This document shows positions 11,652-21,263 of a stretch of DNA of 64,000 nt, one piece after another. Source of the stretch: Berberis thunbergii. Lineage: Eukaryota; Streptophyta; Magnoliopsida; Ranunculales; Berberidaceae. Each line of letters begins with the position of its first letter. Positions within the stretch are counted from its first letter, which is position 1. Position numbers and translations under genes: made by a program. Where the stretch lies: positions 62,001-126,000 of the forward strand of contig QNQO01006214.1 of assembly GCA_003290165.1 (NCBI GenBank). Reading direction: 5' to 3'. The notes beneath the pieces are model-generated. The model ran no database searches and was not told the DNA's origin. It saw nothing but the letters and a program-made list of their open reading frames with translations.

Positions 11652-14600
11652 TCACGCTTCATTGCTTTGGGAGTAATCGGTTTGCCTTGATTCATAACTC
11701 ATATGAAAATGGCGTGCATCAATTGCATCCCCTATTGATAAAAACATTGATTCCTCCCCAAGAATTTCAACTATATTTGACAGTTTCAATTTCCCTGCCA
11801 CGTCTAACCTAGGATTTACTACTGAAACCTGCCAAAATTGAAGATGATTTTGATTAGTTCTTGTTGTTGTCAAGCATGAAATGTAAAAAAGAAAAGAAAA
11901 GGATCAAATGTTTTTGTAATATGTACCTTCATCCCTTTCTTTTCTATGATCTTTTGAACTTCACGTAGCATTTCAAGACCAGACGTGTCAATAGCTAAAA
12001 CACCTAAACAATAACATAAAAAAAATCATAATATATACATTAGTCATGAACCTCAATACATAAAAATGCAAAGACATAATTCATTGCAAACGTCTTAAAA
12101 TTATTTAGCATTATGATACGAAACACATTTAATGGTGAATGTATTTACCTCCCATATCTATGATAACATGCTCAATATCACCCTCGTTCGTGTTTCTTTC
12201 ATCCACTATCCACCTAGTAATTCTATTGTGACACATTTATAAGAGAAAGATCAGAAACTAATACTGAAATGAATCCAAAGAATTTTTTACGTTAACTTGA
12301 TCATTTGTTATTAATGTTTACCTTTCTCTTACATAAGAGCAATTAGCAAAGTAGACAGGAGATCCCAACTGCAAAATTAGAACTCCAGGTGTCTCAGATG
12401 CTGAAGGATATTGTTGCACATCGCAATATATTGTTGAGTTTGGTATTTTTCCAAGCTTGGTAATTGCGGGCCTAGCCACATATAAAAGTGTTCTAACTAT
12501 GGCAAGTCCGACCTGGAGTCAACATAAACATTTGTTGGAATTATGTATGATCATAAGACAACATTGTCATTTGAAGAAAAAACTTATTACTATCATTTTT
12601 ATTTATATATATTACTTACCGATAACATAATGCCAATGTCCATGCTGAGAAAAGCGACACCCAAAAAAGCAGTCATGGCGATGCAAAAGTCAAATTTATC
12701 AACCTTGAAAAGGCGATAAGCCTCCTCGTAATCGATTAGGCTAAGCATTGCCGCCAAAATTATAGCTGAAAGTGCTACAAGAGGAGTGTAGCTAAAGATT
12801 GGGGCTAAAAATAGGAGAACCAACAACATGCATATTGCCATCACAATATTCGACATTGGAGTCTTACACCCAGCATTATAGTTAACTGCTGTTTTTGAAA
12901 ATGGCCCTGCACATTAAAAAAAAACAAATTATTAAGTTCTTAAAGCACATAGTGAAAACTAGTATGGATAAATTTACTGTCAATTGCGATTTAAGAGAGG
13001 AGATGATTGGAAGCAATGTCGAAAGTAAAAGATATTTAGGATATTATCACTATCGAATAAATTATACTATATCACAATATTTTTCACCTGGAATATAAAG
13101 GGATATTAGGGTATAAACAATGCATATATATCTCAATAAAATGGTGAAAAAAATTTGAACATATCAGGATATTAAACCATGTTTGAAGTAAGTCTCGCAG
13201 ACTATAAAATGTAACTATCTACACCTGTTGTCAAATAACATGAAGTAAAAGATCCAATAAGGTTCATCATTCCAAAAGCTATCATCTCTTTGTTCCCATC
13301 TATTTGTTCATTTCTTAATACAGCAAAACTCCTTCCAATTGCCACTCCTTCCTGCACCATTTTTTTTTTTAAATTAAAGCAATTTCAAGAAATAAGAATG
13401 ATTGAATTATTGAATGCTAATTGATGTTAACAAAAATATGTAAATTAAAACATAATATGTAAAAGATTAAGATGATTACTTTGTTTTTTTAATAAAACCT
13501 ACTTAAAGAAACATTTTTTTGTTGATCTTACCGCCAACGCAATTGTCCCTGTGATTAACCCTCCTTTGATCACTGTTGCTAGATACTTAGAGTTAAAATT
13601 TAGAAGTGTAATGGAAGGGGGATTTATTCCTTTATGTAGGGGACCAACCTGTGTAAAAAGGAAAACAAATGGCGTTTAAAGTTAGTTTAACTTTGGCTTC
13701 TCTACAATTACCAACCTACAATAAGAAAAGCTTCATTTATTTTATCTTAATAAGATAAAAATACTTCTGTAAGACATAAAATAAATGCAAGAAATACAAT
13801 TATATATGCTTACAGTTGTGATACCATGTTTGTCTCCTCCAAAAAAATAAGCTGTGATGCACCCCGCGACTACCACCACTATTGGCCCAATTGCCGACAC
13901 CCAAAATAGTTTTGGGTACTTCTTTTTCTACGATGCACAACTTATATAAGAAATCACGGTCTTATACATCTCGATGCATCATTAATATATGGTTTGATAA
14001 TCATCTAGCTAAGTATCATAGTAGTGTCCATAAAAAACAAGTTTAAGAACCTAGTTTAAAGAAATAAAATCTTACCACATATCGAGTAACAAGCAGAAAA
14101 GTTAGGAAAACTATTCCTGCAACAGCACTTTCCCATCTCCACTGTAAACAAATAAACATTTTACGCAAAAAATCAACTTGACAAATGTTATTGTTATTGA
14201 AATGAACAATTAAGAACTAAAATGCTAAAAAACTAACATGTTTATGTAAATAATAAATGTACCTCATGAGTCTGAGTAAACACAGAACGCAAGACAGATA
14301 CAACATCAGTTTTCTTTGTGAATTTTTTCAATCCAAGAATACCCTTCAATTGTTGTAAGCCGATGATAGTGGCTGTTCCACTCATAAATCCAACTATGGT
14401 GGAATGTGATAGAAAATCTATCAATATTCCAAGTCTGTAAAATTTACCCAAGATAAATAAGTAAACCTTATCAAACAATGAGCACAGGAAAATTTAGGGC
14501 CTGAGACAAATCTGGGATGGATCATATGGATCAATGAAATACCTCATTTTGTACTAACCATGACCAATACAGTACAATAGCTTACCTAAATATCCCCAAG

Positions 14601-15297
14601 GCTGCTTGATAGATTCCAGTAAAGAATGTAGCAGTGAATATCAAATGAAGATACAATGTCGGATTATCTTCTTCAGATACTACTGACTCAATAGTCTCAG
14701 CTAAAAGCAATGAAGCTGCTGCGACATTACCAATGGCAATGTCCTTAGAGCTACCAAATACCGCATATATGATTGGCGGTACAAAACTTGAATCTGAATA
14801 AACACACATATTTTTATATCAAATAAGAGTTACAAAGGCTATGCTAATTAGCTTAATCAGTTAGTAAGGTGTGATAAATGGTATTACGAGTCTAGAATTT
14901 GAACCCTGCAATGCAGTTATGCACAAAAAATTATGATTGAATTTCATCAGACAAAATATTATTAAGAAAGAAGTTCCTTACAAAGTCCAATGACCGGAGG
15001 GATATTTGCGAGTTTCGCATAGCTAATTCCTTGAGGAATGGCAAGACTGGCTATGGTAATACCTGCAAGTAAGTCATATCGAAACAACCGAAAGTTGTAT
15101 TTGGGAAGCCATTGGAAGATAGGAACAAAGTATTCAAGGATCTTCTTGGATTTAATAAGGGGAGGCTGGTTCCTTAATTCACGAAAAGGGTCATCAGGGA
15201 ATAGGGTTTCTTTGGCATCAGATTTGAAGGTGGTGGCAAAGCCTCTGGGAGTGGAGAAGTTTACCTTGTGAACAGATTCATTGCTGGTAACTGTCAT
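11652..15297 (-). CDS. SULTR3;5: Sulfate transporter, SULTR3;5-like (gene A)
   Basis: Twelve coding exons on the minus strand join in frame to 642 codons (641 residues): 14982-15297, 14586-14793, 14263-14434, 14076-14141, 13814-13927, 13532-13648, 13225-13351, 12620-12906, 12322-12512, 12149-12222, 11927-12003, 11652-11828. All introns are GT-AG. The product has the N-terminal KETLFPDDPF motif of group 3, the signature GITIASLAIPQGISYAK, an SLC26/SulP membrane domain and a C-terminal STAS domain with IDTSG. The opening KVNFSTPRGFATTFK resembles Arabidopsis SULTR3;5, a group-3 member reported to aid root-to-shoot sulfate transport. I chose ATG 15297 over 15327 because a TATA box at 15342-15348 would place transcription start between them. 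Substrate is inferred from family only. Confidence 0.93.
14845..14910 (-). other. Possible SINE fragment in intron 1 of SULTR gene A
   Basis: On the + strand, TTAGCTTAATCAGTTAGTAAG resembles an A box and GAATTTGAACCCTGC resembles a B box, with suitable spacing. Both boxes are degenerate. It may be a decayed SINE or chance. Confidence 0.25.
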
Positions 15298-15341
15298 GTT
15301 TTTGAGGTGGAGTAGTATGGAGGTCAAGAGTTGATGACCAA

Positions 15342-15348
15342 TTTATAA
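15342..15348 (-). promoter_or_regulatory. TATA box of SULTR gene A
   Basis: TTATAAA on the minus strand lies 45-51 bases upstream of the chosen start codon. This implies a very short leader and supports ATG 15297. Confidence 0.6.
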
Positions 15349-16023
15349 GATGTGGTGAAACAATGAAGTGAAATTGCAAAGAAAAACAGAGATCTTGAAC
15401 ATAATTCTGTTTGAAAATATGGAATAAAAATAGAAATTATCTTACATCATGGATAATTGGATTGAGTCAAAATTTGGTAATTTGATGATGTGAAATGCCA
15501 AGTAATTGACCTATAAATTTGGGATAGGTTGATGAACTAAAAAAAGCTGTTGAAGGTACCTCAATTTGGTCCATATTCTGTCTTATCCCTGTCAAAAAAT
15601 AAAAAGTCAATATAATGTATAGTTATCGATCCTAAAAGTTTGGAGCTCACTACCAAATTCTTCAGTTTATTGCAAAATATTTTACTTTACTTTTTTTTCT
15701 TCTTCCAAAAATGATAGGTTTAGATAAATAAAATTCCAACTTTTTCAGTTTTTTTTAATGGATTTGATTTGGCAATGACAATTTCTTAGTTGGGGTGAGT
15801 ATGATAGAATACATGGCCAAGAGTATGTTTTCGTTGATCAAATAAAAAACACGTACACACAAGTAGTCTAGGTTTTATCGATATATTGCATATAACTACA
15901 TCAACAAAACATGTTATAAATCCTATTTCCAACAAATGTAGTGTAGAGTTCTGTCACCAGGGTGACAGAAAAATTCCACACAATCAAAATCTATCATTTG
16001 TACTTGGGTGTAGGCTAGCGGAT
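15349..16023 (-). promoter_or_regulatory. Upstream region of SULTR gene A, cut off by the gypsy insertion
   Basis: About 0.7 kb of sequence remains between gene A and the retrotransposon. No ORF is supported. It holds a perfect 10-bp inverted repeat with a 2-base loop (15949-15970, TTCTGTCACC/GGTGACAGAA). Promoter elements beyond position 16023 have been displaced by 4.7 kb. Confidence 0.6.
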
Positions 16024-16531
16024 TGTCACGTGCTGACCTTTTTCCCTTGGCTAACACGCTGCCCACTAGCGTCACACTCCCGTCGGACTAACTAGTCAAG
16101 GCACTTCGATGCTTGGCTAATGCTAAGTGATGCTACGAAAACTTAAGTGAGGAAAATGTTAAGGCACAAGTGTTTAGGCTTTTGAAAGAATGCTTTGTAT
16201 TGCTTGAGAGAGTTGTACAAGTGTTTGATGATATGTACAAATGAATGCCAAGGCCTATTTATAGGCCCTTCAAGTCCTAGAGGCTTCTAGCCTAGAACCT
16301 TCCACAATCCTCCATCAAAAGAGTATTCTCTATGTTTCTAGAAAGTTCCCACCTCCAAAGGAACTAGAAATTACAAGGAGGCTTCTAGAAAATACTACAC
16401 CAATTTGTACAAGGGTGTTCTAGACTCATCCATGCTAGAACACTCTAGAGAAAGCTAACCTAGAATGTCCAAGAGCACTCTAGAACCTTCCGGAGGCATC
16501 TAGAGAAAGCTATGCTAGATAGCTCGTGACA
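16024..16531 (-). repeat. 3' LTR of the gypsy element
   Basis: 508 bp, apparently identical to the 5' LTR, with TGTCAC/GTGACA ends. It carries the same TATA (16256-16263) and heat-shock-like motifs (16336-16348, 16295-16302, 16483-16490). Its promoter points toward SULTR gene A, whose start codon is 727 bases further on. Confidence 0.95.
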
Positions 16532-16546
16532 TTCTCCCCCACTCAA
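16532..16546 (-). other. Polypurine tract of the gypsy element
   Basis: On the minus strand GAGTGGGGGAGAA abuts the 3' LTR, as required for plus-strand DNA priming. Confidence 0.8.
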
Positions 16547-16562
16547 GTCCTTGACGACCTCG

Positions 16563-19500
16563 TCAAGACTGTGCCTCGAACTCCGCGATCTTGCCCTGGA
16601 ATTGCCATAGGTCACCTTCTTTTTCCCATGAGGCCTCACTGTTCGGTAGTCCCTTCCATCGAATGAGATACTCATTATAGCTTGGCACACCCCTCCGTCG
16701 GATGAGCCTCTTTGCCTCGATGCTTTCGATCTTTCGATCAAAGGAAGTCACGACCGCGGTTGGTGCCCGATGTGACTCGCCCCTCGTTGGATCTTCTTTA
16801 TCACCATGGTAGGGCTTGAGCATGCTCACATGGAACACCGGATGAATCTTGAGTTTGGGCGGCAACTCAAGCTTGTAAGAAACTCTCCCGACCTTCCGTA
16901 GGACGGGACATGGCCCCTCATACTTCCGCACTAGTCCCTTGTGCACCGAGCGGAAGACCTTGAACTGTTGTGGCAGCAACTTGACCATGACCATGTCGCC
17001 CACTTGGAACTCGAGAGGGCGTCTATGCTTGTCTGCCCACTTCTTCATCTTTTTAGACGCCTTGTCCAAGTATGCCTTCGTTATATCAAGCTGCTCATGC
17101 CACCCTCTTGCAAGTTTGTACGCAGCGGGGCTGCTACCCGTGTAGCCCGACGCAACGGCTTGTGGAGTCAATGGCTGCTGGCCCATGACGATCTCGAACG
17201 GACTTTGTTGCGTTGATTCAGACCGCTGCAAGTTGAATGAGAATTGGGCCACATCCATCAACTTGGCCCAATCCTTCTGGTTGGCACCCACAAAGTGCCT
17301 CAAGTATAGCTCCAACAAGGCATTCACCCTCTCTGTTTGCCCATCGCTTTGCGGGTGAAAGCTTGTTGAGAAGTGTAGACCCGAACCCAAGAGCTTGAAT
17401 AACTCCGTCCAGAATTTTGCTGTGAACCTTGGGTCCCGATCACTTATGATGCTCCGAGGCAAGCCCCAATACTTCACCACATGCTGAAAGAACAACTTGG
17501 CGGCTTGCTCGGCCGTGCAATCGCGTGGGGCAGGTATGAAAGTCCCATACTTGGAAAAGCGATCGACCACGACCATAATAGAGCCATACCCATCAGACTT
17601 GGGCAAGGCCGATATGAAGTCCATTGATACACTTTCCCATGGCCTTTCCGGAATTGGCAAAGGCTGCAATAGTCCTGCCGGTACACGCTGCTCTATCTTG
17701 TCTTGTTGGCACACAAGACAAGTCTTCACATAGGCCTCGATATCATCCCGCATATGAGGCCAATAGTAGTCTACCTCCAAGAGTGCCAATGTCCGCTGCA
17801 TCCCCGGATGGCCAGCCCACATTGAGTCGTGGCACTCCTTCATGATGTCTCGCCTAAGATTATCCCACTTAGGCACATAAATGCGACGACCGACGGTGTA
17901 GATCACCCCATTCTCTACCCAAAACCGTCGAGTCTTCCCCTCCTTGGCCATCTCCATGAGTCCCTTGGCCAAGGGGTCTTGAGAAGTCCCCTCCTTGATC
18001 CGATCAAGAAGGTTGCTAGCGGCGCTGCTTGCGCTAGCGAGCATGGCCTTTCGGCTGAGAGCATCAGCAACAACATTAACTTTGCCCGGCTTGTACTCCA
18101 TGACATAATCGAACTCCGCTAAGAAATCTTGCCACCGAGCTTGCTTGCGTAGCTCTTCCAACTCTGGTGGTGCCATCCGATAAGGCGCCATGGCTAGAGG
18201 CCTAGCCCCTGGCTCCAGCTCGATCATATGATCGACTTCCCTTCTTGGAGGAAGTCTCTTGGGTAGCTTTGGAGGCATGACATCTTTGTACTCTTTCAAA
18301 ACCGCAGCTACCTCCTTCGGAACCTCGCTGGGTTGAGGCCCATCTTCGATCAACGTGGCCACAAATGTTGCTTGCCCCTTTTGCACGCCTTTCTTCACTT
18401 GAATGGCTGACAACATTTTGGCCTCTACGATCTCCCGAGTGACAGGTACAGAGCATGCTTCTCGATCCTTTGCAATAGTCATCGACCCGTCCCTTTCTAA
18501 TGTCCATGGCTTCACCGTATCCATGAACTCCATGCCCAGCACCAATGAGAAGTCGTCCATCGTGACGACAGTCAGGTCCACCATCCCCTTCCATTCACCC
18601 AAATGAAGGGAGACGCCTCGTGCTACACCATGGATAGGCACCGGTGCTGTGTTGACGGTCTTCAAGGTGCCTGGTTCCTTGGTGTATTGCACGCCCAGCC
18701 TTGTTGCCTCCTTCAAAGCAACAAAATTGTGCGTTGCACCCGTGTCGACGAGTGCCTTTGAAGCCTTGCCATTTACCTTGGCTTCCACAAACATAAGAGC
18801 AGATTTCTTCGAACGGGGCAGCATACTTACCTTAGCCACGTTGCTTTGCTCCACCGTAGCCTTGACGCTGCTTAGCAAGCGCAAAGTCCCCATTTGCGCC
18901 TCATCCCCCGATGATTCCCCGGACGATCCACTCTTGCCAGCGATCATCGCATTGAGCTTCTGTCGCTGTGGGCACTCCCTAGCCCAGTGCGGCCCTCCGC
19001 ACAAGAAGCAGTCGCAGTTTTTCACCTTGCTATCCGAGAAGGACTGCTTGGCTTTGTCCTTCCTCTCGAACTGCTTGCTGCCGCTGCTATTGCTGCTTCT
19101 TTCAGTGGGTTTTGCTCCCCCACCTTTTCCCTTGTTACCGCCGCCACTCATGTTGCCGCCCTTGTGGCTTTTCGAATCAGCCTTGTATTCGAACAAGGAT
19201 TCGGCAACTGCGATGGCCTCCGCAAGTGATTGAACATTGCGTCTCTTTAACTCTTGCTCAGCCCATCGTTGTAGTCCATCCATGAAGTAGATGAGTTGAG
19301 TCTTCTCCGGCATGTCCGAGACTTCAAGCATAAGAGAAGTAAACTGCTTGACATACTCTTTGATCGACCCTGTATGCTTCAATCCACGCAGCCTCTTCAT
19401 AGCAACTTCCTCCGCATTCTCCGGATAGAATTGCCGCTTGAAATCCGCCTTGAACTCGTCCCAAGTCTTAAGCGAGCAAATACCCTTCTTGATATCCGAC

Positions 19501-20132
19501 TCACGCCTCCTCCACCAAAGGATGGCATCATCACCCAAGTACATGGTGACGGTGGTGATCTTGGACTCATCGTCGTCCAAGCGCATAGCGTTGAAATATT
19601 TTTCAACACTCCATAGGAAGTTGTCGAGCTCCCTAGCATCGCGCTTCCCATGGTACCTTGGCGGCTCGGGCACCTTCATCCTTGGCCCCTCTCGTATAGT
19701 AGCACTACCTGCCACAGCCGCCTTGCATAGGTTGACGTCCGATTGCAAGGACTCAACCTGCTCCCGAATGGCTTGGAGCTGCCCCATCAGCGTGTCCTTT
19801 AGCTGGCTCATCTCGTTGCGCATGGCATCCGCAACTTGGTTGACAAGAAGTTGAGTCTCGTCCTTGGCTTCCACAGTGCCAAGCTCAAGGTCATGGACTC
19901 GGCTATTGAGTTGCTCGATATCCATAGTGACGCTAGCCAACGTCCCATTGAAGGACTCAACCTTCTGTTCCATCTCCCCAACGCTGTCTTGGAGATCACC
20001 CACGGTCAGCTCCACCTTGGCCATACGATCCTCAAGCATGCTGGTCCGACTAGTCTTTCTTCCAGTCTCCTCGATCACGGACCCTACAATAGCACTCTCT
20101 TTGTTTCCCGACATGATCAGATTGCTCCGCAC
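16563..20132 (-). CDS. Gag-protease-integrase polyprotein lacking reverse transcriptase
   Basis: The 1189-residue ORF is open throughout. In order it has a coiled-coil-like N-terminus (35-140), a retrotransposon Gag domain (about 155-315), a CCHC knuckle (C375, C378, H382, C387), an aspartic protease DTGA (463-466), an integrase zinc domain (H768, H775, C805, C808), an integrase core with D838, D898 and E934 in DD35E spacing, a GPY/F-type segment (KYEGPCPVL) and a C-terminal chromodomain near the last 60 residues. Between residues 664 and 665 (near 18140) the sequence jumps from the start of the RT region to the last part of RNase H. The entire RT and most of RNase H are missing without breaking the frame. 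It is not capable of reverse transcription alone; help in trans is inferred. Confidence 0.93.
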   Translation of the reverse strand: MRSNLIMSGNKESAIVGSVIEETGRKTSRTSMLEDRMAKVELTVGDLQDSVGEMEQKVESFNGTLASVTMDIEQLNSRVHDLELGTVEAKDETQLLVNQVADAMRNEMSQLKDTLMGQLQAIREQVESLQSDVNLCKAAVAGSATIREGPRMKVPEPPRYHGKRDARELDNFLWSVEKYFNAMRLDDDESKITTVTMYLGDDAILWWRRRESDIKKGICSLKTWDEFKADFKRQFYPENAEEVAMKRLRGLKHTGSIKEYVKQFTSLMLEVSDMPEKTQLIYFMDGLQRWAEQELKRRNVQSLAEAIAVAESLFEYKADSKSHKGGNMSGGGNKGKGGGAKPTERSSNSSGSKQFERKDKAKQSFSDSKVKNCDCFLCGGPHWARECPQRQKLNAMIAGKSGSSGESSGDEAQMGTLRLLSSVKATVEQSNVAKVSMLPRSKKSALMFVEAKVNGKASKALVDTGATHNFVALKEATRLGVQYTKEPGTLKTVNTAPVPIHGVARGVSLHLGEWKGMVDLTVVTMDDFSLVLGMEFMDTVKPWTLERDGSMTIAKDREACSVPVTREIVEAKMLSAIQVKKGVQKGQATFVATLIEDGPQPSEVPKEVAAVLKEYKDVMPPKLPKRLPPRREVDHMIELEPGARPLAMAPYRMAPPELEELRKQARWQDFLAEFDYVMEYKPGKVNVVADALSRKAMLASASSAASNLLDRIKEGTSQDPLAKGLMEMAKEGKTRRFWVENGVIYTVGRRIYVPKWDNLRRDIMKECHDSMWAGHPGMQRTLALLEVDYYWPHMRDDIEAYVKTCLVCQQDKIEQRVPAGLLQPLPIPERPWESVSMDFISALPKSDGYGSIMVVVDRFSKYGTFIPAPRDCTAEQAAKLFFQHVVKYWGLPRSIISDRDPRFTAKFWTELFKLLGSGLHFSTSFHPQSDGQTERVNALLELYLRHFVGANQKDWAKLMDVAQFSFNLQRSESTQQSPFEIVMGQQPLTPQAVASGYTGSSPAAYKLARGWHEQLDITKAYLDKASKKMKKWADKHRRPLEFQVGDMVMVKLLPQQFKVFRSVHKGLVRKYEGPCPVLRKVGRVSYKLELPPKLKIHPVFHVSMLKPYHGDKEDPTRGESHRAPTAVVTSFDRKIESIEAKRLIRRRGVPSYNEYLIRWKGLPNSEASWEKEGDLWQFQGKIAEFEAQS

Positions 20133-20199
20133 CTAACCTTCGTACACACAACAGCTAGCACAATGCAACTTCAGCAAGACCGCCCCTACGATCGTCGCT

Positions 20200-20211
20200 G
20201 CTCTGATACCA
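20200..20211 (-). other. Primer-binding site of the gypsy element
   Basis: TGGTATCAGAGC on the minus strand, two bases inside the 5' LTR, is complementary to the 3' end of plant initiator methionine tRNA. Confidence 0.9.
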
Positions 20212-20445
20212 CGTGTCACGTGCTGACCTTTTTCCCTTGGCTAACACGCTGCCCACTAGCGTCACACTCCCGTCGGACTAACTAGTCAAGGCACTTCGAT
20301 GCTTGGCTAATGCTAAGTGATGCTACGAAAACTTAAGTGAGGAAAATGTTAAGGCACAAGTGTTTAGGCTTTTGAAAGAATGCTTTGTATTGCTTGAGAG
20401 AGTTGTACAAGTGTTTGATGATATGTACAAATGAATGCCAAGGCC

Positions 20446-20453
20446 TATTTATA
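20446..20453 (-). promoter_or_regulatory. TATA box in the gypsy LTR
   Basis: TATAAATA on the minus strand inside CTATAAATAGG, a textbook plant TATA box. The same sequence is at 16256-16263 in the 3' LTR. Confidence 0.8.
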
Positions 20454-20484
20454 GGCCCTTCAAGTCCTAGAGGCTTCTAGCCTA

Positions 20485-20538
20485 GAACCTTCCACAATCC
20501 TCCATCAAAAGAGTATTCTCTATGTTTCTAGAAAGTTC
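20485..20538 (-). promoter_or_regulatory. Heat-shock-element-like motifs in the gypsy U3
   Basis: Positions 20526-20538 read TTCTAGAAAGTTC, an exact three-unit TTCnnGAAnnTTC array. A two-unit GAAnnTTC lies at 20485-20492 and another at 20673-20680. They sit about 30 to 220 bases upstream of the TATA box in the direction of transcription. HSF binding is inferred from the consensus. Confidence 0.55.
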
Positions 20539-20721
20539 CCACCTCCAAAGGAACTAGAAATTACAAGGAGGCTTCTAGAAAATACTACACCAATTTGTAC
20601 AAGGGTGTTCTAGACTCATCCATGCTAGAACACTCTAGAGAAAGCTAACCTAGAATGTCCAAGAGCACTCTAGAACCTTCCGGAGGCATCTAGAGAAAGC
20701 TATGCTAGATAGCTCGTGACA

Positions 20722-20927
20722 GGATGCCCACAATAAAACTAAATTTTGGTCCACTGTGCGTGATTATTGGAAATAATGTTTTGTGTTTTACTTTTTAATG
20801 TGTGAAGTCCAAATCTCTTCGCCCTCGCCTTGAAGATCTAGCGCTCTATAAATACTTCACATATTGAAAAAAAAAAAATTGATGAAAACATTTACTTGGA
20901 AACAATTAAGAAGCAAATTTCACAAGT
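20722..20927. other. Host sequence between the gypsy element and the solo LTR
   Basis: Short AT-rich stretch that was contiguous with 15349-16023 before the gypsy insertion. No gene seen. Confidence 0.6.
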
Positions 20928-21118
20928 TGTTAAAGAAAAAAAAGTCTACTAGCTATGTTACAGAATATGAAAGTCAGTATATAATATGTTAGGAAAGTCA
21001 GAATAGAATAAAAGTCTTAGGTTTCCTATCTCCGCAAGGTTAGATTATAGTTAGCTTTATAAGCTTGTATCCAGTCAATGAATAACAACACAATAATATT
21101 TCAATACAATTCTTTACA
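20928..21118 (+). repeat. Copia-type solo LTR, 191 bp
   Basis: It begins TGTTAAAGAAA and ends CTTTACA. A perfect 5-bp direct repeat CAAGT flanks it (20923-20927, 21119-21123). There is no internal region, so LTR-LTR recombination has removed the body. A diverged relative in reverse orientation is at 57369-57560. Superfamily is inferred from TG..CA ends, length and TSD. Confidence 0.85.
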
Positions 21119-21263
21119 CAAGTTAAAGTATATTGAGGGCCGTGTGAGCCATTGATGTACAAAAAAAAGGAAGAGTGTACAATCACCAATTGCGCAAGAA
21201 CTCTATATATTGACAAGTGAGACTTTTTGCTAATTCAAGCTAAGAACACTTCATCTTTCTTAA

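Larger units (their letters stand above)
16024..20721 (-). mobile_element. Ty3/gypsy chromovirus retrotransposon, RT-deleted, recent insertion
   Basis: LTRs of 508 bp lie at 16024-16531 and 20214-20721 and appear identical base for base. Both begin TGTCAC and end GTGACA. The primer-binding site next to the 5' LTR matches initiator methionine tRNA, and a purine tract precedes the 3' LTR. A GGAT direct repeat flanks the element (16020-16023 and 20722-20725); the expected fifth base differs or the duplication is 4 bp. One long ORF encodes Gag, protease, integrase and a chromodomain but no reverse transcriptase. The element sits between two tandem SULTR genes in the same orientation. LTR identity implies a young insertion. 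Confidence 0.95.
20214..20721 (-). repeat. 5' LTR of the gypsy element with promoter
   Basis: 508 bp; the promoter and start of transcription for the element. In the direction of transcription it has three heat-shock-like sites, then a TATA box, then a CTCTC-rich leader. Confidence 0.95.

Noticed and set aside
15297..15327. Upstream start codon for SULTR gene A adding ten residues
   Set aside because: The TATA box at 15342-15348 would put the transcription start downstream of it, and gene B starts at the equivalent of ATG 15297.
18649..19233. 194-codon + strand ORF inside the gypsy element, hydrophobic and Leu-rich
   Set aside because: It is the exact antisense of the Gag zinc-knuckle region; the minus-strand frame has clear domains. 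The same applies to the other + strand frames at 16939-20285.
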